A stretch of 64,000 bases of DNA, taken from positions 400,608-464,607 of the forward strand of contig JACKAV010000003.1 of NCBI GenBank assembly GCA_020634895.1, in the 5' to 3' direction. How positions within the stretch are numbered: position 1 is the stretch's first letter; every line of letters starts with the position of its first letter. This DNA comes from Anaerolineales bacterium (GTDB lineage: Bacteria > Chloroflexota > Anaerolineae > Anaerolineales > Villigracilaceae). Shown here piece by piece: positions 26,826-35,242 of this stretch. Under the pieces are notes generated by a model. That model made no database searches, was not told the origin of the DNA, and saw nothing but the letters and a program-made list of their open reading frames with translations. The translations under genes and the position numbers were made by a program.

Positions 26826-27349
26826 TAAAATGTTTCTATGTCATCTTCTTGGATTGGGATACCCTGCGGTTGGTACGTTGCAATTTGCGGGACATATAAA
26901 AACATTCTGGACTCGTCTTTTGCAAACCATTCTGTTACGAGAACGTCGTCCCAGAGTTTTGCGGTTGCTGTCAGGTTTTCCCTGGTCAGCGGCAGTCGGA
27001 CTCTCTCGTCATCCAATATGTACGTGAGCACGGTATGTTCCGGGTCGATGCGCGAAATTGGGATTCTTATGCGCGCTTTGTTGTGCATCATGGAATTCGG
27101 CAGGAGTTGAAAATCGATGGGCGAAACGAAAATGCCTGAGTTGGCATACGGCTTTTGGATGATGGGTTTGGCGACATCGTCATATAATTTTTCGAAGAAG
27201 CCCGGCATATGTGTTTCGATCTGCTTCCAGCGTTCGCTTTCTGGAAAATCTGAGAGGGGGCGTAATCCATTTTTAAGAATGGATTCTTTCTGACCGTCAT
27301 TTGGATTAAGAAATGTATGATATACGAAGTCTGGCGAACATACCTGCAT
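26825..27349 (-). CDS. Hypothetical protein with weak ADP-ribosyltransferase-like features
   Basis: 174 residues, not recognised with confidence. The N-terminus (DFVYHTFLNPNDGQKESILKNGL) has the pattern of an initial His-containing strand followed by ILxxGL, seen in some RNA 2'-phosphotransferase and ADP-ribosyltransferase-fold proteins. This is a weak resemblance. No signal peptide or membrane helix. It sits between clpS (14 bp away) and plsC (one-base overlap). Confidence 0.5.
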   Translation of the reverse strand: MQVCSPDFVYHTFLNPNDGQKESILKNGLRPLSDFPESERWKQIETHMPGFFEKLYDDVAKPIIQKPYANSGIFVSPIDFQLLPNSMMHNKARIRIPISRIDPEHTVLTYILDDERVRLPLTRENLTATAKLWDDVLVTEWFAKDESRMFLYVPQIATYQPQGIPIQEDDIETF

Positions 27350-27363
27350 AAGATTTCCCTTTC

Positions 27364-27669
27364 TTATTCGCGTTCGATTGTGAAGGTGAGGGGATAACCT
27401 TCCGCGCCTGCAGCTTGATGCGCGCGTTGAACGCGCTTTTCCGCTTCGATGCGCGGGAGGGTTTGAACGTATGCCGAGCCTTTGATGTGCGCTGCGAGCA
27501 TTACTTCTGCGGCGCGGTCGTTGCCGAGAAAGAATATCTGCTTGAGAACTTCCACCACAAAATCCATTGGGGTCACTTCATCGTTGTGGATGATAACAGT
27601 GTATAGCGGCTCCAATTCGGTGTCGGTCTCTTCGATGATCTGTATCTCGGGCAGGGCTTGTGCGTTCAT
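27364..27669 (-). CDS. clpS: ATP-dependent Clp protease adaptor ClpS
   Basis: 101 residues. The ClpS core is clear: YTVIIHNDEVTPMDFVVEVL (the N-end-rule pocket HNDxxTPMDFV), VMLAAHIKGSAYV and AEKRVQRAHQAA. ClpS delivers substrates with destabilising N-terminal residues to ClpAP or ClpCP. The extended acidic N-terminal tail is typical. It overlaps the aldo/keto reductase stop by four bases (ATGA). No clpA or clpC gene is adjacent. Confidence 0.93.
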   Translation of the reverse strand: MNAQALPEIQIIEETDTELEPLYTVIIHNDEVTPMDFVVEVLKQIFFLGNDRAAEVMLAAHIKGSAYVQTLPRIEAEKRVQRAHQAAGAEGYPLTFTIERE

Positions 27670-28481
27670 GAATTGGTTAATTGTTCCATTTCGCCTGCGC
27701 TCAACCTGATATCTGCTGCTTCAAAATTTTCGCGGATATGGTCCGGGTTGAATGACATTGGTATCGCAATGACCCGTGGAAGTGCAACGATCCACGCCAA
27801 CACGATCTGATAGATGGTTGCGTTGTGCGCCTTTGCGATACCCTCCAGGGTTTTATTTGAACGAAGACTGCCTTCGTCGACGGGGGAGTAGGCGGTGAGA
27901 AGAATATCGTTTTGTTGGCAATATTCCAATACGCCATTTTTCACATACGAACGGTCTGACAAGCTGAAAGGAACTTGATTTGTGATGATGGGCGTTTCCG
28001 AAAGCGATTGCGCCTTCTTAAGCAGGGGAAGATCGAAATTGCTCACGCCAAGATTTTTCACCTTGCCATCGCGGACAAGTTTGTTCAAAGCGCGGAACGT
28101 GTCTTCATATTTTGCGCCTGCGCTGGGCCAGTGGATGAGATACAAGTCAATGTATTCCATTTGGAGGCGGCGCAGGGAATTTTCGCAGGCTTTCAAGACA
28201 TCGTCATACCGTAAATGACTCGGCGTGACCTTGGATGTGATGAAGACATCCTCGCGCCTCTTCCCGGACTCCCGAACTGCCTGCCCGACCAGGTCTTCGC
28301 TGTGACCGTTGGCGTACATCTCGGCTGTGTCGAAATGGGTGTAGCCAACTTCCAAAGCAGTGCGCAAGGCTTTTAAAGATTTCGAGTCGATAAGTCGATT
28401 TGGCGATGAGCCGCCGCCGATCCTCCATGTGCCGAAGCCGATCTTGGGAAGCGTTAAGTTGTGAATGGTCTCTAGTTGCAT
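27666..28481 (-). CDS. Aldo/keto reductase
   Basis: 271 residues, a TIM-barrel NADPH-dependent oxidoreductase. Motifs: IGFGTWRIGGG, HFDTAEMYANGHSEDLVGQAV (catalytic Asp and Tyr), IYLIHWP-type DLYLIHWPSAG (catalytic His), VSNFDLPLL, and the C-terminal AIPMSFNPDHIRENFEAADIRLS (NADPH-binding loop). The catalytic Lys is in FITSKVTPSH. The substrate is unknown. First gene of the four-gene clpS unit, coupled by ATGA. Confidence 0.92.
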   Translation of the reverse strand: MQLETIHNLTLPKIGFGTWRIGGGSSPNRLIDSKSLKALRTALEVGYTHFDTAEMYANGHSEDLVGQAVRESGKRREDVFITSKVTPSHLRYDDVLKACENSLRRLQMEYIDLYLIHWPSAGAKYEDTFRALNKLVRDGKVKNLGVSNFDLPLLKKAQSLSETPIITNQVPFSLSDRSYVKNGVLEYCQQNDILLTAYSPVDEGSLRSNKTLEGIAKAHNATIYQIVLAWIVALPRVIAIPMSFNPDHIRENFEAADIRLSAGEMEQLTNS

Positions 28482-28678
28482 AGGGTAATTTTACACAAGA
28501 AAATCCCGCTCGCGGAAAACGGGAGAGTCCATCATAAAAGATAAAGGAATCCGCTACCACAGAGAGCACAGAGTTCACGGAGAAAAGCAAAGGTGAATCC
28601 CGTGTGCTCAGTGGTGAATATTCACTAAATCACTTCCAAATGTAGACACTCCTCAAAAAACGAACGGGATGCTGATTT
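28482..28678. other. Intergenic region with a dispersed-repeat fragment
   Basis: Contains CACAGAGTTCACGGAG and nearby AT-rich sequence. A similar GGAATTCACGGAA stretch recurs near 59.3 kb; both give spurious FSVNSV peptides on the reverse strand. No gene recognised. Confidence 0.45.
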
Positions 28679-29071
28679 TTATTCTGAAATGATGGCAGTC
28701 ATTTCCATCTCTATCAGTAATTCTGCGCCGATCAATCCCTTCACTTCGATCATGGAAGCGGCGGGTTTGATCTCGCGGAAGAATTCTCCGTGCGCCCTGC
28801 CGATCTCCTCCCATTTGGAAATATCCGTAACGAACATCCGCGTCCGAACAACATCCTTCAAAGACGCGCCTGCTGATTTCAGGGCTTTTTCTATTTTCTG
28901 GATGATGTATTTTGTTTGTTCGTATGGATCGTTCAAACCGATGATATTGCCTTCTTCATTCACTGCGGTCGTTCCGGCAACTTCGATAATATTCCCAACG
29001 CGAACAGCTCTTGAATAGCCGACTATATCCTCCCATTTTGCGCCCGATAAAATGTTTAAGCGATTGTTCAT
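28679..29071 (-). CDS. RidA (YjgF/UK114) family protein
   Basis: 130 residues. RidA proteins hydrolyse reactive enamine or imine intermediates. The family features are GDTTAV-type AGTTAVNEEGNIIGLNDPYEQTKYIIQKIEKAL, DVVRTRMFVTDISKWEEIGRAHGEFF (conserved Arg), and C-terminal KGLIGAELLIEMEMTAI (in place of the usual AxVEIE). Some archetypal residues are altered, so it may be a RidA paralogue with a different substrate. A single gene, with an AGGAG-like site before the ATG. Confidence 0.82.
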   Translation of the reverse strand: MNNRLNILSGAKWEDIVGYSRAVRVGNIIEVAGTTAVNEEGNIIGLNDPYEQTKYIIQKIEKALKSAGASLKDVVRTRMFVTDISKWEEIGRAHGEFFREIKPAASMIEVKGLIGAELLIEMEMTAIISE

Positions 29072-29110
29072 AAAGTTATCTCCTAAAATCGTAATGGATG
29101 AATTTTAACC

Positions 29111-29147
29111 AAAAAGCCCGCCTCCATCACTGAGGAGAACGGGCTTT
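29111..29147 (-). terminator. Terminator of the 2-oxoacid oxidoreductase operon
   Basis: AAAGCCCG and CGGGCTTT form the outer stem and CCTC/GAGG an inner stem. The reverse strand continues TTTTT. Confidence 0.8.
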
Positions 29148-29172
29148 GATCTGCCCCCAAATTTATTCCTAC

Positions 29173-29733
29173 TTACGCCGGAATCTTATCCCATTCTTTT
29201 TGGGCGTGTTCGTAACCACGCTTCAGGGCTTCGTAGTTCTTGGGCAGCAGGTGTTTGTGACGTGCGGGCAGGTGGCCTTCGAGCGCTTTTTCCACGTCTT
29301 CAATTTTGACTTCGGGCAGAGCCGAGAGCAGCGCACCGACAGCCACCATGTTTGTCAATTTTCGGTCGCCGATCTCTTCGGCGATCTCATTGCACGGAAC
29401 CATGATGACGTGAATATCGTTTCGTTGAGCTGCACGGTCCACCATGGATTGATTGACGATAAGGGTTCCGCCTGTTGCGAGCAGTTCTTCGTACCGGTCG
29501 AACGAGGGCAGGTTAAGGGCGATAGCCAGCGGCGGATTCTTAACCAGCGGTGAGCCGATCTCATGGTCTGCGATGACGACGGTGCAGTTCGCTGTTCCGC
29601 CGCGCATTTCAGGACCATACGAGGGAATCCAGGTTACGTCCTTGCCGTTGTCCATAGCAGAGTAGGCAAGTACCTGACCAGCGAACAGAACGCCCTGTCC
29701 GCCAAACCCTGCGATGATGATTTCTTTTTGCAT
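29173..29733 (-). CDS. 2-oxoacid:ferredoxin oxidoreductase, gamma subunit
   Basis: 186 residues. The gamma-type fold begins IIAGFGGQGVLFAGQVLAYSAM, with PSYGPEMRGGTANCTVVIAD and VPCNEIAEEIGDRKLTNMVAVGAL. Together with the alpha, beta and ferredoxin genes upstream it completes a four-subunit CoA-dependent 2-oxoacid oxidoreductase (VorDBAC or KorDABC type). It oxidatively decarboxylates a branched-chain 2-oxoacid or 2-oxoglutarate and reduces ferredoxin. The substrate cannot be fixed from the sequence. Confidence 0.9.
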   Translation of the reverse strand: MQKEIIIAGFGGQGVLFAGQVLAYSAMDNGKDVTWIPSYGPEMRGGTANCTVVIADHEIGSPLVKNPPLAIALNLPSFDRYEELLATGGTLIVNQSMVDRAAQRNDIHVIMVPCNEIAEEIGDRKLTNMVAVGALLSALPEVKIEDVEKALEGHLPARHKHLLPKNYEALKRGYEHAQKEWDKIPA

Positions 29734-29816
29734 GTGTTCACTCCGTTCAGAGGAAATAGGGAATTGGGTTTTGGGAGTTGGGATAATTTCCCAATTCCCA
29801 ATGTACCGCTTCCCAA

Positions 29817-30587
29817 TTAGATCTTTATCTGTTTGATCGCGTCACTGATCTTGTAATCACCCAGCGGGTAGGCGGGGATCATATGCTCGTCCACAAATTT
29901 GAGCGAATCTACGGGCGTCATGCCCCAGTTGGTGGGACAGGTGGAGAGCAGTTCGACCATCGAGAAACCAAGTCCGCGGACTTGAGTCTCGAACGCGGTG
30001 CGGATGGCTTTCTTCGCAAGGCGGATATTCTTCGGGTCGTGCAGTGAGCGGCGCACACAATATCCAACACCGTCGAGTGTGGAGATCATCTCGGAAACCT
30101 TGATGGGATACCCCTGTGTTTCCACATCGCGCCCGGAAGCGGAGGATGTGGTCTTCATGCCGGGCAGGGTGGTCGGAGCCATCTGACCGCCGGTCATGCC
30201 AAAGTTGGCGTTGTTGATGAAGATGACGGTGATGTTCTCGCCGCGTGCCGCCGCGTGAACGATCTCGCCCATGCCGATGGATGCGAGGTCGCCGTCGCCC
30301 TGATAGGTGAATACCACGCGGTCGGGCAACACCCGCTTTACACCAGTCGCCATCGCAGGAGCGCGTCCGTGCGGAGCTTCGACAAAATCGGTGTCGAAAT
30401 AGTTATAGGCAAATACGGAGCATCCCACCGGCGCAACACCGATGGTCTTATGGATCAAGTCCATTTCTTCCAGCACCTCTGCCACCAGTCTGTGAGCCAC
30501 GCCGTGTGTGCAGCCCGGGCAGTAGTGGGTGGGCATATCGGTAAATGCTTCGGGTCTTTCGTATACGAGATTGTTTGGAGTAGCCAT
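29817..30587 (-). CDS. 2-oxoacid:ferredoxin oxidoreductase, TPP-binding beta subunit
   Basis: 256 residues. The thiamine diphosphate site is GDGDLASIG...NITVIFINNANFGMTGGQ (GDG to NN spacing). CPGCTHG near the N-terminus and VGCSVFAYNYF are typical of VorA/KorB subunits. Its ATG shares one base with the alpha-subunit stop (TAATG), so expression is coupled. The gap of 83 bp to the gamma gene has no terminator. Confidence 0.92.
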   Translation of the reverse strand: MATPNNLVYERPEAFTDMPTHYCPGCTHGVAHRLVAEVLEEMDLIHKTIGVAPVGCSVFAYNYFDTDFVEAPHGRAPAMATGVKRVLPDRVVFTYQGDGDLASIGMGEIVHAAARGENITVIFINNANFGMTGGQMAPTTLPGMKTTSSASGRDVETQGYPIKVSEMISTLDGVGYCVRRSLHDPKNIRLAKKAIRTAFETQVRGLGFSMVELLSTCPTNWGMTPVDSLKFVDEHMIPAYPLGDYKISDAIKQIKI

Positions 30588-31693
30588 TATGCAGTCATCC
30601 TTGTCAGCCAGGATTCTCTTGGGTCGGTTTGAACAGCTAAAGGTCCAGAGACGAGGCGCTGAATTTCATCCAGAATTTCGTTGTGGAAGGGAACGACGCC
30701 GCCGGGTCGACCGTAAAATTCGACCGGGACTCGTCCGCGAACAGTGAGCAGGACGTCATCGAGCATTTGACCCATATTCATTTCTGTGACGAGGAACGCC
30801 TCAGCCTGCGGGATGAGTTGTTCCAGCGCTTCATACGGGAACGGGCTGACGGTGATCGGTCTTAAAAGCCCGACCTTGATACCTTGTGCGCGCGCCTCGC
30901 GGACAGCCGAGAGCGCAACACGCCCTGCCGTGCCGAAACCGATGACCACGTATTTGGCGTCATCGAGGAAGTATTCCTTATAGCGGACTTCATTGGTTTG
31001 CACTTCCTTCCAACGTTTGAGCATGCGCAGGTTGGTTTTTTCTTCGTCGAGCGGGTTGAGGTAAATGGAAGTGAGGAGGCGGCGTTCACGGTTCATTGCG
31101 CCGTTGGTCGCCCAATCGAAATCCTTGCGTTTGACTTCCATCATCTCGGGCATCTCGGCGGGTTCCATCATCTGACCGACTGAGCCGTCAAGGATCATCA
31201 TGGCGATCATGCGGTATTTTTCCGCGAGGTCGAAGGACAGACCCATCAGGTCGATGGCTTCCTGAATGGAAGCGGGCGCCAGTACGATGCGCGGATAATC
31301 GCCGTGTCCGCCGCCGCGAACTGCCTGGTTGTAATCGCTTTGGGCGGGTGCGATATTGCCGAGACCGGGTCCGCCGCGCATGACGTTCACTAAAACGGCA
31401 GGGATTTCGGTTCCGGCGATGTACGATAAACCTTCCATCATCAGGCTCACGCCCGGTGACGAAGATGTGGACATGACGCGCACGCCGGTGCATGCCGCGC
31501 CATAGACCATGTTGATCGCGCCAAGTTCAGATTCAGCTTGTACGAAGGCACGCCCAAGTTCGGGCATGCGGCGCGAGAGGTATTCCAGTATTTCTGTTTG
31601 CGGGGTGATTGGGTAACCGAAATACGCTTCGAGCCCCGCGCGAACAGCGGCTTCGGCTATTGCTTCATTGCCTTTCCATAATTCTTTTGGCAT
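30587..31693 (-). CDS. 2-oxoacid:ferredoxin oxidoreductase, alpha subunit
   Basis: 368 residues from the ATG at 31693. The pyrimidine-binding domain has EAAVRAGLEAYFGYPITPQTEILEYL and FVQAESELGAINMVYGAACTGVRVMTSSS-like SSPG; VNVMRGGPGLGNIAPAQSDYNQA is the conserved glycine-rich block. The C-terminal domain has VIGFGTAGRVALSAV. Closest in feel to VorB/KorA proteins. It binds CoA and the 2-oxoacid together with the beta subunit. A perfect palindrome lies in the gap to the ferredoxin gene. Confidence 0.92.
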   Translation of the reverse strand: MPKELWKGNEAIAEAAVRAGLEAYFGYPITPQTEILEYLSRRMPELGRAFVQAESELGAINMVYGAACTGVRVMSTSSSPGVSLMMEGLSYIAGTEIPAVLVNVMRGGPGLGNIAPAQSDYNQAVRGGGHGDYPRIVLAPASIQEAIDLMGLSFDLAEKYRMIAMMILDGSVGQMMEPAEMPEMMEVKRKDFDWATNGAMNRERRLLTSIYLNPLDEEKTNLRMLKRWKEVQTNEVRYKEYFLDDAKYVVIGFGTAGRVALSAVREARAQGIKVGLLRPITVSPFPYEALEQLIPQAEAFLVTEMNMGQMLDDVLLTVRGRVPVEFYGRPGGVVPFHNEILDEIQRLVSGPLAVQTDPRESWLTRMTA

Positions 31694-31709
31694 TCTTATC
31701 TCCAATAAT

Positions 31710-31736
31710 GTAGGGGCGGGGTTACCCCGCCCCTAC
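31710..31736. repeat. Palindromic intergenic repeat inside the vor/kor operon
   Basis: GTAGGGGCGGGGT and ACCCCGCCCCTAC form a perfect 13-bp palindrome with a one-base centre. It is a GC-rich REP-like element rather than a terminator, as no T run follows. Confidence 0.6.
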
Positions 31737-31745
31737 GAATGGCAT

Positions 31746-31991
31746 TTACACCGCCACGGTGGCGGGCCTTTTGGTGATCTCACGATATACGGTAATTGCC
31801 GCATCCGGGCAAACTACCGCACAAATAGCACACCCCGTGCAGCCGTCCTTGAACGTGTGCGCGGGGTGGTATCCCTTGGGGGTAAGGTGCGACATATCCA
31901 GTTCCATTACCTCCTGTGGACATGCGCTGATGCATAGTTCGCATCCCTTGCAATATGTATCACTGACTTCGATCCAGCCTTTTGCTGCCAT
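31746..31991 (-). CDS. 4Fe-4S ferredoxin, delta subunit of the 2-oxoacid oxidoreductase
   Basis: 81 residues from the ATG at 31991, with AAGGAGAT just upstream. Two CxxCxxCxxxCP motifs (CKGCELCISACP and CTGCAICAVVCP) bind two [4Fe-4S] clusters. Being first in the operon and matching VorD/KorD in size, it should pass electrons from the catalytic subunits. The longer frame to 32165 has a low-complexity N-terminus with no ribosome site and is rejected. Confidence 0.9.
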   Translation of the reverse strand: MAAKGWIEVSDTYCKGCELCISACPQEVMELDMSHLTPKGYHPAHTFKDGCTGCAICAVVCPDAAITVYREITKRPATVAV

Positions 31992-32297
31992 CGGATCTCC
32001 TTGAATTGATTTTGTCACACCGGGCGCAGCAAAATGTCTTTTGGTCCAGGCATTGATTTTGCTCTGCTCACTATGACATCTGTAGATTGAAAAGTTCGAC
32101 AATCTTGGGCGGATTTCTCCACCATTTTGATTATGTCGTTTTCGGAAGTTTGGGAGTAGTGCCAAGCGTCATATGCGGAGGTGTACAAAGGTCATTGCTT
32201 TTTTTGCCCATAAAATAAGGACTTTGGGGGCATCCTTTTCTTTATATTCAAATTAATGGATATATATATAATTCTGCAAAAAACTGGAGGAACGAGT
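31992..32297. other. 306-bp divergent intergenic region
   Basis: Separates the reverse-strand oxidoreductase operon from a forward small membrane gene. Holds an AAGGAGAT site for the ferredoxin gene, a TATAAT (32267-32272, forward), and GGAGG (32286-32290) before the ATG at 32298. No other gene or stable structure seen. Confidence 0.5.
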
Positions 32298-32567
32298 ATG
32301 GAAAACCTGAAAGACTGGCTGTTAGGGCTGGATGCATTGATCTTCATGATCCTGATATTTGGCGGGTTTGTACTGTGGGAGTTGAAATCAGGCGAATTCC
32401 CCTTGCGTTGGTTTGGGTCGATACATCGTGACCATCGTCCATTGTTCTATTGGATGGGTATGTTGGTCCATTTTGCCATTTTGGGCGTGATGGTCTATGC
32501 GTGGTCGACCGGGTTGCGATTGCCAATAAGCGATTTTTTTGATTATGTGAGCTCGCGAAACAGTTGA
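32298..32567 (+). CDS. Small membrane protein, unknown
   Basis: 89 residues from the ATG at 32298, with GGAGG seven bases upstream and TATAAT before that. Two hydrophobic helices (about residues 11-27 and 53-73) flank a charged loop with HRDHRPLFYW. No family recognised. A hairpin terminator follows at 32630. The upstream in-frame ATG at 32256 overlaps the promoter. Confidence 0.6.
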   Translation: MENLKDWLLGLDALIFMILIFGGFVLWELKSGEFPLRWFGSIHRDHRPLFYWMGMLVHFAILGVMVYAWSTGLRLPISDFFDYVSSRNS

Positions 32568-32629
32568 CATTTACAGGTTGAGTAAGAGACAATTTAATTG
32601 AATCAGAAGTGATAAATTGATCAGTGGAC

Positions 32630-32662
32630 AGCGATGGATGAACTCCATCGCTCTTTATTTTA
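32630..32662 (+). terminator. Terminator after the small membrane gene
   Basis: AGCGATGGA and TCCATCGCT pair around a five-base loop; the tail is CTTTATTTT. Confidence 0.7.
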
Positions 32663-32701
32663 TGGGTGGTAGAATCATTATATAAATCATTGGAGGATTT
32701 C

Positions 32702-33913
32702 ATGACCGAAGTCGTGATCGTCGATGCAATTCGTACACCTGTTGGAGCATTGGGAGGAGCCCTTTCAGCGGTTCGCCCTGATGATCTGGCGGCGCATGTG
32801 ATCAAAGTTATTTTGGAACGTAATCCATTCGACCCTGCACTGGTTGAAGAAGTTTTCATGGGTTGTGCAAATCAAGCTGGTGAAGATAACCGCAATGTGG
32901 CGCGGATGGCGTTGCTGCTCGCCGGTCTGCCGGTGGAAGTTGGCGGCGTGACGGTTAACCGTCTATGCGCTTCAGGCTTGAATGCCGTCAACATGGCGGC
33001 ACGCGCCATCAAGGCAGGCGAAGGCGATTTGTACATCGCAGGCGGGGTCGAGTCCATGAGCCGCGCGCCGTATTCACTTCCAAAGGCAGAATCAGGCTTC
33101 CCGTTCGGAAATCTCACAGCGTATGATACAGCGTTGGGATGGCGTTATCCGAACCCGCAGATGAAAGCCATGCATGGCACTGAGTCCATGGGCGAGACAG
33201 CAGAAAATATCGCTGCGGAACGTCCGCATATTACGCGTGAAATGCAGGATGCGTTCGCGCTGCATAGTCATCAACGCGCGATTGCCGCCATCGATTCGGG
33301 ACGCTTCAAACAGGAAATTGTGCCTGTGACCATTCCCCAGCGGAAAGGCGACCCGAAGGTTGTGGATACAGACGAACGTCCGCGCCGCGATACATCAATG
33401 GAATCGTTGGCAAGGCTCAAGCCTGCTTTCAAAAAAGAGGGGGGAACCGTTACGGCTGGAAATTCGTCTGGTTTAAATGACGGCGCCGCCGCGCTTTTGG
33501 TGATGAGCGAAGAAAAAGCCAAATCGTTGAACCTCAAGCCGCTTGCCCGCGTCATCACATCCGCTTCGGCTGGAGTCCCACCGCGTGTGATGGGGTACGG
33601 TCCCATCCCCGCCACTCGCAAGGCGCTCGAACGCGCCGGGCTGAAAATGAAAGACATTGGCTTGATGGAAATTAACGAGGCTTTTGCTGTGCAGTCCCTT
33701 TCTGTGGTGGAAGACCTCGAAGTCGACCCTGAGATCGTCAACGTGAATGGCGGCGCCATCGCCATTGGACATCCGCTTGGCTGCTCTGGCGCGCGGATTT
33801 TGACCACGCTTCTTCACGAGATGAAACTTCGCAAGAACGTCAAATACGGCGTGGCGACTTTGTGTGTTGGAGTGGGTCAGGGTGAAGCGACGGTGGTCGA
33901 GTATTTAGGATAG
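32702..33913 (+). CDS. Acetyl-CoA C-acyltransferase (thiolase)
   Basis: 403 residues from the ATG at 32702, with TGGAGG upstream. Thiolase catalytic residues: Cys89 in VNRLCASGLNAV, His in the GHPLGCSG block, and the second Cys in TLCVGVGQGEA; the NEAFA motif is present. It cleaves 3-oxoacyl-CoA or condenses acetyl-CoA. The sequence is closest to 3-oxoadipyl-CoA or degradative thiolases, but the chain specificity is uncertain. No other beta-oxidation gene is adjacent. Confidence 0.93.
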   Translation: MTEVVIVDAIRTPVGALGGALSAVRPDDLAAHVIKVILERNPFDPALVEEVFMGCANQAGEDNRNVARMALLLAGLPVEVGGVTVNRLCASGLNAVNMAARAIKAGEGDLYIAGGVESMSRAPYSLPKAESGFPFGNLTAYDTALGWRYPNPQMKAMHGTESMGETAENIAAERPHITREMQDAFALHSHQRAIAAIDSGRFKQEIVPVTIPQRKGDPKVVDTDERPRRDTSMESLARLKPAFKKEGGTVTAGNSSGLNDGAAALLVMSEEKAKSLNLKPLARVITSASAGVPPRVMGYGPIPATRKALERAGLKMKDIGLMEINEAFAVQSLSVVEDLEVDPEIVNVNGGAIAIGHPLGCSGARILTTLLHEMKLRKNVKYGVATLCVGVGQGEATVVEYLG

Positions 33914-33935
33914 TTACGAAAGTCAAAGGAGAAAA

Positions 33936-35132
33936 ATGAAACGAATTCTCTTTGCCCTTGTTCTGGTTGTGATGCTGGCGGCTTGTGCATCACCGGCAGC
34001 CACAACTGAATCGACGGGCGTAATTGAACCAACAGCAACAACGGAAGCGGCTTCAGTCGCTCCGTTATCTGCTGAGGCGCCCCAGGAAACGCCCCAGCCG
34101 ACCGATATCAACGCGCCGTTGATCGAGTCGCCTTCCCTTATCAATATTCAGATGCTGGATGAAAACATTGGATGGGGCGTCAGTGAAGAGAACGTGGTCC
34201 GCACAGATGATGGCGGGGTAACTTGGTATGACGTTACGCCTCCCAATTTCGCCGATGGCGGCTATCTCGCCACTGCGGATTTTTACGATGCCGATCATGC
34301 CTGGGTGCAAATACCGGATATGAATCAATACCCGAACGGCGGAAGTCTTTACCGCACCGTCGATGGCGGTGTGACATGGGAATCCAATTCCACACCGTTT
34401 AGCGGGGGGACGTTCAAATTTATCGATGAGAATAACGGCTGGGTCATGGCGGATCTCGGCGTAGGCGCAGGTTCGATGGCGGTTTCCATTTTCCAAACCA
34501 GTGATGGTGGCGTGACGTGGGAGCGAATGTACACCAACGATCCCAATATCGAAAGTTCGAGCGACACGCTTCCATTGGGCGGAATCAAGAATTTCATTCT
34601 GCCGTTGAATACGAACGTCGCGTGGGTGGGTGGAGTTGTGTACGCACCTGGCGAGGCGTATTTGTATCGCAGTGATGATGGCGGTGAGACCTGGTTCAAC
34701 ATCAACCTTGTTTTGCCGGACGGCGCCGCCGATAGCGAACTCACTGTGCTCGGGCTGGTCTTTGTTTCGCAGACAAAAGGCGTGCTGGCATTGCGCATGA
34801 CATCCGATAACGCGGAGACGATCGTTTATTCAACCGAAGACGGCGGCAACTCGTGGACGCTTCTGCCCGTCACATTTGAGGGATACGGCATTCTCGAAAC
34901 ACCGTCAGCGAGTGAAATGGTCTTCTATAACAATGACCAGTTCTACGTCACGAATGATGCGGGTGAAACCGTCGAGCAGGTCACGCCGGAAATTCCCTTC
35001 GGTGACTCGATCGTGGATATGAGCTTCGTCAGTTCCAAGATCGGCTGGGTGATCACATCAGACCCGACGACCGGCGCGCGTTCCCTTTACAAGACGACAG
35101 ACAGCGGCGCGACTTGGACGCCGCTGCCATAG
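33936..35132 (+). CDS. Lipoprotein with YCF48/sortilin-like beta-propeller
   Basis: 398 residues. Lipoprotein signal MKRILFALVLVVMLAACAS (lipobox LAAC), then an Ala/Thr/Pro linker. The rest is a beta-propeller of repeated DDGGVTWYDVTPP, VDGGVTWESNS, SDGGVTWERMY, DDGGETWFNI, EDGGNSWTLLP and TDSGATWTPLP units, matching YCF48/photosystem assembly and BNR-type propellers. In a non-phototroph its role is probably protein assembly or surface binding, which is inference. AAAGGAG precedes the ATG. Confidence 0.85.
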   Translation: MKRILFALVLVVMLAACASPAATTESTGVIEPTATTEAASVAPLSAEAPQETPQPTDINAPLIESPSLINIQMLDENIGWGVSEENVVRTDDGGVTWYDVTPPNFADGGYLATADFYDADHAWVQIPDMNQYPNGGSLYRTVDGGVTWESNSTPFSGGTFKFIDENNGWVMADLGVGAGSMAVSIFQTSDGGVTWERMYTNDPNIESSSDTLPLGGIKNFILPLNTNVAWVGGVVYAPGEAYLYRSDDGGETWFNINLVLPDGAADSELTVLGLVFVSQTKGVLALRMTSDNAETIVYSTEDGGNSWTLLPVTFEGYGILETPSASEMVFYNNDQFYVTNDAGETVEQVTPEIPFGDSIVDMSFVSSKIGWVITSDPTTGARSLYKTTDSGATWTPLP

Positions 35133-35242
35133 CGCTTCACTCCGCGCCGACGCCTGAATCTTGAACGTTGAGCTTTTGCTTCTCTGCAAGTAACTCGACG
35201 GTTATGCCGATGTTGTAAAATAATCGCAAAGGAGAGAGACTT

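Noticed and set aside
28204..28590. 128-residue reverse ORF beginning in the dispersed repeat
   Set aside because: The N-terminal FSVNSV segment is a by-product of the CACAGAGTTCACGGAG repeat, and the rest overlaps the aldo/keto reductase in another frame.
31992..32165. 58-residue N-terminal extension of the ferredoxin
   Set aside because: Basic, unstructured sequence with no cluster motif; a strong ribosome site marks the ATG at 31991.
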